Source: Treponema sp.
Lineage (GTDB): Bacteria > Spirochaetota > Spirochaetia > Treponematales > Breznakiellaceae
DNA: 32,553 nucleotides
Reading direction: 5' to 3'
Assembly (NCBI GenBank): GCA_009777995.1
Contig: WRKT01000028.1
Span: forward strand, 1-32,553
Position numbers and translations under genes: made by a program. Of the stretch, positions 24,776 to 31,072 are shown in pieces. Numbering within the stretch: position 1 is the first letter of the stretch; each line of letters starts with the position of its first letter. The notes under the pieces are model-generated. The model was not told where the DNA came from and searched no databases. It saw nothing but the letters and a program-made list of their open reading frames with translations.

Positions 24776-25849
24776 ATGCAGATGACAATGCGCTGGTTTG
24801 GAACCGGCTACGATTCAATAACTTTGCAGCAGATACGTCAGGTTCCCGGTGTATCAGGGGTTATCACAACACTTTACGGAAAGCAGCCGGGAGAGCTCTG
24901 GGAGAAGGAAGAGATTCTTTCCCTAAAGAAAACCGTGGAGGATGCGGATCTAACAATTGCAGGGATCGAAAGCGTCAATATCCACGACTCAATCAAGGCA
25001 GGCTCCCCGGAAAGGGATGCCTGCATCGAGAACTACATTAAAACACTTGAAAACCTCGGTGAAGCAGGTATCGACCTTGTCTGTTATAACTTCATGGTGG
25101 TCTTCGACTGGACCCGCTCTGACCTTGCAAAGACACGGCCTGACGGCTCAACCGTGATGGCTTACGATCAGTCCATAATCGACAAGATCAACCCTGACGA
25201 TATGACCACCGCCATGAAGGCCCAGTCCAACGGTTTTGCCCTTGCAGGCTGGGAGCCCGAGCGATTGGAAAAGTTAAAAGAGCTTTTTGCCCTTTATAGG
25301 GAAATGAACGAAGAGAAACTCTTTATCAATCTAAAGTACTTCCTCGAAGCCATTTTACCAACATGTAAAAAGTACAATATAAGGATGGCAATACACCCCG
25401 ATGACCCTGCCTGGTCAGTCTTCGGCCTCCCCCGGATAATGACGGGTAAGGAGAAGCTGCTAAAGCTCCTAAACCTTGTCGATGACCCGCTCAACGGCAT
25501 CACCCTATGCACAGGAAGCCTCGGGACAAACCAAAAGAACGATATCCCCGATATTATCAGCTCGATAGGCGGAGAGCGCATTCACTTTGCACATTTACGG
25601 AACCTTCTGCATACAGCTCCGGGCGTATTCGAAGAATCGGCCCATTTATCAAGTGACGGCTCTTTGGACATGTATAAGGTCGTAAAGGCCCTGCATGATT
25701 CAGGTTTTGACGGGCCTATAAGGCCTGATCACGGAAGGGCCATCTGGGGGGAAGTTTCAATGCCCGGCTACGGCCTTTACGACAGGGCCCTTGGCTGTGC
25801 TTATCTCCTTGGCCTCTGGGAAGCTGTGGACAAAAGCTCAAAAATCTGA
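24776..25849 (+). CDS. uxuA: mannonate dehydratase
   Basis: A 357-residue cytoplasmic enzyme that removes water from D-mannonate to give 2-keto-3-deoxy-D-gluconate in the glucuronate pathway. The N-terminus MRWFGTGYDSITLQQIRQVPGVSGVITTL is a UxuA signature when read in its two halves (MRWFGxGxD and IRQxPGVxGV). Metal and active-site candidates are H207 (AIHPDDP), C245 (LCTGSLG), H273 (FAHLRN) and D318/H319 (RPDHGR), the last followed by PGYGLYDRALG. ATG 24776 is preferred: GGTGA overlapping the dctM stop provides the ribosome site; ATG 24782 is nearly as good. Kinase, aldolase, isomerase and reductase for the rest of the pathway are not in the window. Confidence 0.95.
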   Translation: MQMTMRWFGTGYDSITLQQIRQVPGVSGVITTLYGKQPGELWEKEEILSLKKTVEDADLTIAGIESVNIHDSIKAGSPERDACIENYIKTLENLGEAGIDLVCYNFMVVFDWTRSDLAKTRPDGSTVMAYDQSIIDKINPDDMTTAMKAQSNGFALAGWEPERLEKLKELFALYREMNEEKLFINLKYFLEAILPTCKKYNIRMAIHPDDPAWSVFGLPRIMTGKEKLLKLLNLVDDPLNGITLCTGSLGTNQKNDIPDIISSIGGERIHFAHLRNLLHTAPGVFEESAHLSSDGSLDMYKVVKALHDSGFDGPIRPDHGRAIWGEVSMPGYGLYDRALGCAYLLGLWEAVDKSSKI

Positions 25850-25861
25850 TACCCTGCTTCC

Positions 25862-26176
25862 GTGACAATGAATACGGCGAAGAAGTCTTTAACCATACTC
25901 ATAACAGCCCTATTATTTCTTGCGATAGTCGGACTTTCTTCCGGTTTATTTCCTGAATCAATTGTAATAAATAATCTCGATTCTTCGCGCACGGGCACGT
26001 ATATTACAGGCTTCGGTAACCCCGGTAACATTTTAAGAGTCTCCTTCCCCCGTTTGTTTATGTTTTTATTCATACCGGTAATTATCATTTATATTGATAT
26101 AATAAAATACAGACAAGTACAAATAAATAATCCGACAGTAAAAAAAGATACTATCCTATTAAAACTTCGTAATTGA
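25862..26176 (+). CDS. small membrane protein, unknown
   Basis: A 104-residue protein starting at GTG 25862 (or ATG 25868, two codons later), 12 bases after uxuA. Two hydrophobic helices (about 10-32 and 64-83) flank a 30-residue loop with Gly, Asn and Arg (NLDSSRTGTYITGFGNPGN), probably extracytoplasmic; the tail is basic. I recognise no family. No Shine-Dalgarno is obvious, so it is a weak gene call supported mainly by open length and the coherent two-helix design. It lies 52 bases before the OadG-like gene, which is also a short membrane protein. Confidence 0.5.
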   Translation: MTMNTAKKSLTILITALLFLAIVGLSSGLFPESIVINNLDSSRTGTYITGFGNPGNILRVSFPRLFMFLFIPVIIIYIDIIKYRQVQINNPTVKKDTILLKLRN

Positions 26177-26180
26177 TTCA

Positions 26181-26224
26181 TCCTGTCTCAAAAATAAATT
26201 CTACTCAAAAAAAAGACAGGAGGA
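26181..26224 (+). promoter_or_regulatory. inverted repeat overlapping the OadG-like ribosome site
   Basis: TCCTGTCT (26181-26188) pairs with AGACAGGA (26214-26221). The right arm contains the first half of the AGGAGGA Shine-Dalgarno (26218-26224) for the gene at 26229, so folding would partly hide it. The 25-base loop is A-rich. It could instead be a weak terminator for the upstream gene. Confidence 0.4.
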
Positions 26225-26228
26225 TCTT

Positions 26229-26462
26229 ATGACTATCACTGAAATGTTAGGACAAAGCGGAATTTTAGCGATATTAGGAATGGGGGTTGTTTTCGGATTC
26301 CTATGGTTAATGGTAATTTGCGTAAGCTTTGTTGGGAAGTACTTTCAATCAAAGGAGAAGAAGGCAGAAACTGTATCGGTAAGTACAAGTACTGCAGGTG
26401 TACCTAAGGAACACATAGCCGCAATAACTGCTGCTATAATGGAATACGAAAAAACACATTGA
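26229..26462 (+). CDS. OadG-like small subunit (Na+-pump decarboxylase gamma family)
   Basis: A 77-residue protein with one N-terminal membrane helix (about 10-35, GILAILGMGVVFGFLWLMVI), a charged Ser/Thr linker and a short C-terminal helix EHIAAITAAIMEYEKTH. This is the layout of OadG: membrane anchor, flexible linker and the AAIxAAIxxY end that holds the decarboxylase complex together in Na+-pumping oxaloacetate or methylmalonyl-CoA decarboxylases. AGGAGGA stands 4 bases before the ATG. The partners OadA and OadB are not nearby: the convergent neighbour is a DUF1576-like membrane protein. Either the partners are encoded elsewhere or this subunit works with something new. Confidence 0.75.
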   Translation: MTITEMLGQSGILAILGMGVVFGFLWLMVICVSFVGKYFQSKEKKAETVSVSTSTAGVPKEHIAAITAAIMEYEKTH

Positions 26463-26470
26463 AAGAAATT

Positions 26471-27778
26471 TTAAGGTTTCTTTCTGAAAACCAAAGAACC
26501 CAAAACGGGGATCAGCACTATTGCAACAAGGCCGGAAGTAAAGCCGCCGTTATAAAGGTTGAACCCGCCGTAGAAGGCTGCCGTACTTGTAATAAGGGCC
26601 GCATGAATCAGACCCGCTATTATACCCCAATGATAACCCAAGCGCCCGCTAATCGGCGACAGGCCCGTTGCGAAGCATAGTCCAACGACAATCGTGAGAT
26701 TATTAAGTGACCATGGTGCGATAAGGGAGGCAAGGATATAACCTGCCAGGATTGGAAGGGTATTTCGCGGATGGGAGCCGAGGCCCGAGAGGGACACTAT
26801 ACAGAATAGTCCGCCTATAACAGGGCCGTTAAGCGGAGCTCCAATAATATAAAAGTAGGTTAGAAAAATCAGCCCGAGAAAACCGGTGTTTACAAGAGTG
26901 AGACCTGCCCCATAATTCACCGTAAAATCCATTACATGACCTGTACTAAAGAAAAGACTTTTATAACCGTAAAAGGATCGATTGTTTACAATAAAACCTA
27001 TCATCATAGTAGAAAGAAAAACAATTCCAAGGAAAAAGAGCCAAAAGGACTGATACCCTGCGCTGATTATATTGTTAAGCACAAACCTGTCGGCATGGCC
27101 AAGTCTCTGTAAAACGAAGTTCCTGTAAATTGCAAAGAATACAATTCCTAAAAAGCCCGCAGAAAGCCCGACATTAAAAAGGTTATAACCGTTATGCATC
27201 TTTATGGTAAGAGCTGAGACAGGCGGAATCATGAAGCCGATTAAAATGCCGCAGGCAATCGCAATGAAAATTCCAACAGGTATGCCCTGCACCGGCGCTA
27301 TCGAGTAGAGCCCGGGGAACATCAGCTCGCTTACAATCGGGGCAAGTGCACTGCCGAAGAAACCGAAGTGCACAAACTTTGCAAAGGGCTCCCTCCTCAT
27401 TTTGGAATATAACCATACCCCGAAAATGATTGGCCAAATATTAATAATATTTTTCCCGAAAAAGCTAAAACCTATTGTAAGAAAGTATGCACAGATACTT
27501 GCCCCGGACGGATTTACTTTCGCAAGTTTTAACACAAGCACAACCGAAAGCCCGAGAATACCTGCATTCAAAAGCGCACTGTTCAATCCCCCTAGAGCAA
27601 AGGCATCAACTGTAAGATACTGAGTCCCCGTAGCAATCGTAATAAGCCCTTGAACCAAATCCTCCGTCGACCCCACATACACTGAAAACCCAACTAAAAT
27701 TAACGAAAAAGCCAAAAAATAGGCATAAAGAATCCTGGAATTGTAAATTTTAATCCTAGCCATCATAACCCTATCCAT
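26471..27778 (-). CDS. multi-pass membrane protein, DUF1576-like
   Basis: A 435-residue protein with about 11-12 membrane helices. It resembles the DUF1576 family of uncharacterised membrane proteins found mainly in anaerobes, judged from memory of its pattern: a short basic N-terminus, GTQYLTVDAFALGGLNSALLNAG, FSFFGKNIINIWPIIFGVWLY and the Gly/Pro-rich GLGSHPRNTLPILAGYILAS, then FATGLSPISGRLGYHWGIIAG near the end. The paired Gly-rich loops suggest a transporter. AGAGG lies 6 bases before the ATG and belongs to the first unit of the CACRGAG repeat arm at 27785-27818, so the repeat supplies the ribosome site. It ends 8 bases from the convergent OadG-like gene. Confidence 0.75.
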   Translation of the reverse strand: MDRVMMARIKIYNSRILYAYFLAFSLILVGFSVYVGSTEDLVQGLITIATGTQYLTVDAFALGGLNSALLNAGILGLSVVLVLKLAKVNPSGASICAYFLTIGFSFFGKNIINIWPIIFGVWLYSKMRREPFAKFVHFGFFGSALAPIVSELMFPGLYSIAPVQGIPVGIFIAIACGILIGFMIPPVSALTIKMHNGYNLFNVGLSAGFLGIVFFAIYRNFVLQRLGHADRFVLNNIISAGYQSFWLFFLGIVFLSTMMIGFIVNNRSFYGYKSLFFSTGHVMDFTVNYGAGLTLVNTGFLGLIFLTYFYIIGAPLNGPVIGGLFCIVSLSGLGSHPRNTLPILAGYILASLIAPWSLNNLTIVVGLCFATGLSPISGRLGYHWGIIAGLIHAALITSTAAFYGGFNLYNGGFTSGLVAIVLIPVLGSLVFRKKP

Positions 27779-27784
27779 ATCTAC

Positions 27785-27879
27785 CTCTGTGACCTCCGTG
27801 CTCTTTGTGAGCTCTGTGTGATAAAAAACACCGTGTTTTGGTTCTCACGGAGCTCACAGAGGTCACAGAGCTCACGGAG
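27785..27879. repeat. inverted pair of 9-bp-period CACRGAG repeats
   Basis: On the right arm CACRGAG occurs at 27846, 27855, 27864 and 27873, exactly 9 bp apart (CACGGAG, CACAGAG, CACAGAG, CACGGAG). On the left arm the complement occurs at 27785, 27794, 27803 and 27812, again every 9 bp (the third is CTTTGTG). The arms face each other across a loop of about 27 bases, so single-stranded copies can fold into a long hairpin. A related copy lies at 32361-32410. It occupies the divergent gap between the DUF1576-like gene and pheS. Confidence 0.85.
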
Positions 27880-27915
27880 ATTTTATTAAGTATAGATTAA
27901 ATTATTCAGAATTAC

Positions 27916-27921
27916 TATTAT
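27916..27921 (+). promoter_or_regulatory. -10 element giving a leaderless pheS mRNA
   Basis: TATTAT at 27916-27921 places +1 on 27928, the A of the pheS ATG. No Shine-Dalgarno is found upstream of that ATG. The -35 (TAGATT, 27893-27898) is a poor match, so the call is tentative. Confidence 0.4.
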
Positions 27922-27927
27922 TTCTAT

Positions 27928-29550
27928 ATGGGAATTAATATTGAAAGTACGATCAAAAATCTTCATCCTCTGGAAGTGCGGATTTTATTGGCTTATAAAA
28001 AAGGTGATGAGCTAACTGTAGAAAAAGTTGAGAGGGAGCAGGGCTTTAAGAGCGGGAACGGGAACCAGGCCCTCTCATGGCTGCTCGGCAAGGGGCTATT
28101 GTGTGAACTGCGGCGGGAGACTGCCGTTTTTTACGAGCTTACCGGCCTTGGCGAAGAATGGAAGGAAAAGGGAAGCCCCGAAGAGCGCATCCTTGAACTT
28201 ATCCGCAATAGATTTAAAAGTGATGAAAGGCCGCGCCTGCCTGAACTGGCCGAAATCCTCAAAATGGAAAATAAGGACATAGGGAGCGCCTTCGGAAACC
28301 TCTCGAAACTCGGTGTCCTATCATTAGATGGCGAGAAAAAGGTGAGTATCACCCTGCCCTTGGAGCATCTTGATGACCCGGCAAAGAACCCGGTACTTGC
28401 CCATTTCATGCTGATAAAGGGTATTTTTAGAAAGCTGATTGGTTCAGAATCAGGACTGCTTGCCGAAGATTCTCTGGATGAAAAGGAAAAGGAGCTGATT
28501 CGAGGCATCGCAAAGAAACGCGGGGCTTCAAATGCAGCCTTCCGTCAGATTGAAAAGGAGACTGTTGTTTTCGGCTTTACCGAGTCTGCCGAAACCAGTA
28601 TAAAGGCCTTGAAGGAAGCAGGGATTTCCGGTGAAGAAATCGGAAGTTTAAGCCCTGCAATGCTGGAAAGCGGCTCGTGGAAGGGGAAGACCTTCCGCTC
28701 ATATAATGTGAAGGTTCCGCCCACAAGGCTCTTACCCGGCAGGGCAAATCCCTATGCAAACTTTATCGAAAAAATAAAAGACAAACTTGCCTCCCTCGGC
28801 TTTGAGGAACTCGACGGCCCCCTAGTAGAAACCGAGTTCTGGAACTCTGACGCCCTATTCATGCCTCAATTCCATTCAGCGAGGGACATCCACGACGCAT
28901 ACCGCATCCATGGCTCCAAGGGTGATAGTATTGCTCAGACCGCAGCAATCGAAGAACCCTGGTTTTCCAATGTAAAGGCAGCCCACGAGAACGGGGGCAA
29001 TACGGGAAGCAGCGGCTGGGATTATAAATTCTCGGAAGGGTTTACAAGACAGTTGATCCTCCGAAGTCATGGCACTGTCCTATCGGCAAAGGGCCTTACA
29101 GGTGCGAAGATCCCCGGGAAATACTTCGCCATAGTCCGCTGCTTCCGCTACGATCAGGTTGATGCGACACATCTCCCGGATTTTTACCAGACTGACGGGA
29201 TAATCCTCGGGGAGGATGTGAACCTTCGCACCCTGCTTGGCATGCTTGAGCTTTTCGCAGTGGAAGTTGCAGGCGCAAAGGAAGTAAAGTACGTCCCCGC
29301 CTACTTCCCCTTCACTGAGCCCTCGGTGGAAGTCCATATCAAGCACCCGGTACTCGGCTGGTTCGAAATGGGCGGCTCAGGTATCTTCCGCCCCGAAGTC
29401 ACTGAAAGCCTTGGCATAGACGTGCCCGTGGCGGCTTGGGGCCTCGGTATAGACCGCATGGCAATGATGACCCTTGGCATCAGGGATATTCGGGAGCTTT
29501 TCAGTTTTGATATCGAGAATGTCAGATTAAGACGGACAAGGGCGGGTTAA
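27928..29550 (+). CDS. pheS: phenylalanyl-tRNA synthetase alpha chain, archaeal/eukaryotic type
   Basis: A 540-residue class II aminoacyl-tRNA synthetase subunit. Unlike typical bacterial PheS (~330-350 aa with an N-terminal coiled coil), it carries about 250 N-terminal residues built of winged-helix-like units (EVRILLAYKKGDELTVEKVE; ERILELIRNRF; PELAEILKMENKDIGSAFGN), as in archaea and eukaryotes. The catalytic core includes ALFMPQFHSARDIHD, SHGTVLSAKGL, motif 2 (IVRCFRYDQVDATHLPDFYQ, 402-421), FFPFTEPS-type YFPFTEPSVEV, and motif 3 WGLGIDRMAMM (504-514). It charges tRNA-Phe together with PheT, which is not adjacent. Its stop overlaps the convergent lipoprotein stop on a shared TTAA. No ribosome site precedes ATG 27928. 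Confidence 0.95.
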   Translation: MGINIESTIKNLHPLEVRILLAYKKGDELTVEKVEREQGFKSGNGNQALSWLLGKGLLCELRRETAVFYELTGLGEEWKEKGSPEERILELIRNRFKSDERPRLPELAEILKMENKDIGSAFGNLSKLGVLSLDGEKKVSITLPLEHLDDPAKNPVLAHFMLIKGIFRKLIGSESGLLAEDSLDEKEKELIRGIAKKRGASNAAFRQIEKETVVFGFTESAETSIKALKEAGISGEEIGSLSPAMLESGSWKGKTFRSYNVKVPPTRLLPGRANPYANFIEKIKDKLASLGFEELDGPLVETEFWNSDALFMPQFHSARDIHDAYRIHGSKGDSIAQTAAIEEPWFSNVKAAHENGGNTGSSGWDYKFSEGFTRQLILRSHGTVLSAKGLTGAKIPGKYFAIVRCFRYDQVDATHLPDFYQTDGIILGEDVNLRTLLGMLELFAVEVAGAKEVKYVPAYFPFTEPSVEVHIKHPVLGWFEMGGSGIFRPEVTESLGIDVPVAAWGLGIDRMAMMTLGIRDIRELFSFDIENVRLRRTRAG

Positions 29551-30068
29551 TTTAGCCTGACGATAATAACTTCCACCCTGGGGTTTAGCTCAAAGCTTTC
29601 AGGGTCGTCCCCGAGCCTTGTGTAGGAAAAGCCTGCTATGAGGATTTGATGCATCAGGGTATTATCAATCTGTAATAATTGATCTACAACCGCACTTGCA
29701 CGGTCAATGCAGAAATTTTGACATTCTTCCGGTTCGTTTTCTTCGTAGTTCGAGCACAATTCGGGCAGAACATGGCCGTGAATAAGAATAAGAATATTCT
29801 CGTCATTCTCTGCCAGGGCCAAAATCCTACTTAAAAATCTGTCATTATCTGCCATTATTTCTACACATAGCAGGTCTCCATTGTAGATACAGGAGTCTTC
29901 AGGGAATAGGATATAGCCACTTTCCACAACTGTAACAGTATTTAACACCATTGCATCCGGCTCAGGTTCAGGCTCCAAAACCGGCTCCGGTTCTTCCCAC
30001 CATATCTCCATAACAGGGCCAAGACAGCTAAAAAATACAAAACCAAGCATTAATATGAATATTTTCAT
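29547..30068 (-). CDS. lipoprotein with OmpA-C-like domain
   Basis: A 173-residue exported protein. The start is ATG 30068, because GGAGG lies 7 bases upstream and a signal peptide begins there (MKIFILMLGFVFFSC); C15 is a lipidation site in a relaxed spirochaete-style lipobox. A Glu/Pro linker (about 25-38, EEPEPVLEPEPEPD) leads to a domain resembling the peptidoglycan-binding OmpA C-terminus: ILILIHGH (92-99), DRASAVVDQLL (122-132), ILIAGFSYTRLG, and NPRVEVIIVRL (162-172). The usual GHTD aspartate is replaced (GHVL), while R123 and R164 match the RA and RV positions. Five Cys in the mature domain suggest disulfides. Envelope anchoring is inferred; peptidoglycan binding is uncertain because of the changes. 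Confidence 0.75.
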   Translation of the reverse strand: MKIFILMLGFVFFSCLGPVMEIWWEEPEPVLEPEPEPDAMVLNTVTVVESGYILFPEDSCIYNGDLLCVEIMADNDRFLSRILALAENDENILILIHGHVLPELCSNYEENEPEECQNFCIDRASAVVDQLLQIDNTLMHQILIAGFSYTRLGDDPESFELNPRVEVIIVRLN

Positions 30069-30149
30069 TTCATGCCTCCGATTTGAGCATAATGCCTCCA
30101 CCCATAAGGTAAAATACCTAAAAACCGGAAAAAATCATCGCAAAATACA

Positions 30150-30165
30150 CCCCTGAAAGCAGGGG
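30150..30165. repeat. short GC stem-loop
   Basis: CCCCTG (30150-30155) pairs with CAGGGG (30160-30165) around AAAG. It lies in the divergent gap between the OmpA-C-like lipoprotein gene and the antitoxin-like gene. No T-run follows on the plus strand; on the minus strand a loose T-rich stretch follows. Function unclear. Confidence 0.3.
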
Positions 30166-30201
30166 GAAGATAAGGAAATGTGTGGAAAAAACCAAGATTT
30201 A

Positions 30202-30232
30202 TGGTATAATATGCCACGGAAGAGGGTATAAT
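30202..30232 (+). promoter_or_regulatory. two consensus -10 hexamers before the antitoxin-like gene
   Basis: TATAAT occurs at 30205-30210, preceded by TGG (extended -10), and again at 30227-30232. The first would start RNA near 30217, just before AGAGGG (30221-30226); the second near 30239, three bases before ATG 30242. No good -35 is present for either. Confidence 0.5.
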
Positions 30233-30241
30233 ATAAATAAT

Positions 30242-30472
30242 ATGGCAAAAATGACTGAAGAAGAAGCCGATGCATTAGATGAACTGTGGACAAAAAACAC
30301 ACCAAATATAGACACAAGCAAAATTGGCTATTATACCCAATACATGGCACATCTTATTGAAGTAGACAAGGTTTCTGCTGCCTATTTAAGAGCCTGTGCA
30401 GACAAAACCAATAAAACCCCCACTGAGATCATAGGTGAAATGGTTAGAGAAAAAATCGCTTCATCAATGTAA
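30242..30472 (+). CDS. orphan antitoxin-like small protein
   Basis: A 76-residue acidic protein from ATG 30242 (MAKMTEEEADALDELWTKNT). ATG 30251 and GTG 30182 are alternatives; the GTG is unlikely because it lies upstream of both TATAAT boxes. The N-terminal part (EEADALDELWTKN) is a pattern I associate with small treponemal antitoxin-like proteins, and the C-terminal half ends in TPTEIIGEMVREKIASS, which resembles the dimerisation helix of ribbon-helix-helix proteins such as BrnA. No toxin gene is adjacent: a lipoprotein follows. It may be an orphan antitoxin or DNA-binding regulator. Function is inferred from pattern only. Confidence 0.6.
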   Translation: MAKMTEEEADALDELWTKNTPNIDTSKIGYYTQYMAHLIEVDKVSAAYLRACADKTNKTPTEIIGEMVREKIASSM

Positions 30473-30521
30473 GGGTGAAATTTGTTTTTTCCATTGAAAT
30501 GGGCTATTATTTATATGAGGG

Positions 30522-31013
30522 ATGTGTAGAAAAATTTTAAGGTTAACAGGTACAATTTTTCTCGTTTTTGCCATTTTGGGCCTTTTCGGCTGTGTGCAGC
30601 CTGTGAACTATGAAAGGCTGATTAGGGAGGCAGGGGACGTTAATGGGGGGAATGGCGATAACGGAGATGAGGTTCATGACGGCTCCCCTATACTGATGTG
30701 GGCTGAGCCCAATGAAACTGAAGTTGAACTTGAAAGAAATGCTACAAAGGATCTGAGCCTGGGGGCTGCAACGCCTACAAGTGCAACTGTCAGGATTTTC
30801 AATTCCGATGATTTTATCCTCACTTCCATAGAGTGGCGCCACCAAACTGCAGGCGTATTAACAAACGGCGAGAATAGGGCAGTTTTAGCAGTGAATCCTA
30901 GTCTTGCAAACTCTCCATTTACCGTAAAGGGCAACCATATTCTGACAGTGGAAGCCACAGGAACGAATTTAAGGCCGTATAGTACTTATATTACAATAAG
31001 AGTTGTTGATTAA
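30522..31013 (+). CDS. small surface lipoprotein, unknown
   Basis: A 163-residue protein with a signal peptide and lipobox (MCRKILRLTGTIFLVFAILGLFGC, Cys at 24). A Gly/Asn/Asp-rich spacer (DVNGGNGDNGDEVHDGS) precedes a ~100-residue beta-like region with Ig-like character (VELERNATKDLSLGAATPTSATVRIF; TVKGNHILTVEATGT; TYITIRVVD). I cannot assign a family. GAGG lies only 1-2 bases before ATG 30522, closer than usual, but no other start keeps the signal peptide. It is followed by another lipoprotein with its own promoter, and both resemble the surface-protein content at the left edge of the window. Confidence 0.7.
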   Translation: MCRKILRLTGTIFLVFAILGLFGCVQPVNYERLIREAGDVNGGNGDNGDEVHDGSPILMWAEPNETEVELERNATKDLSLGAATPTSATVRIFNSDDFILTSIEWRHQTAGVLTNGENRAVLAVNPSLANSPFTVKGNHILTVEATGTNLRPYSTYITIRVVD

Positions 31014-31031
31014 AGATTTTTATGATATACT
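31003..31031 (+). promoter_or_regulatory. promoter of the 400-residue lipoprotein gene
   Basis: TTGTTG (31003-31008), 17 bases, and TATACT (31026-31031) preceded by TGA as an extended -10. The -35 falls in the last codons of the previous gene. Predicted +1 is near 31038, leaving a ~35-base leader with AAGGAG. Confidence 0.5.
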
Positions 31032-31072
31032 CCCTATAGAGGGGAAGTAAAACAGAAAAAGGAGATAAGAAA

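Noticed and set aside
27785-27879. CRISPR array
   Set aside because: Units are 7-9 bp with no unique spacers of 25-40 bp, and no cas gene is near.
30182-30241. GTG 30182 as start of the antitoxin-like gene
   Set aside because: It is upstream of both TATAAT boxes, lacks a ribosome site and encodes an unrelated 20-residue extension.
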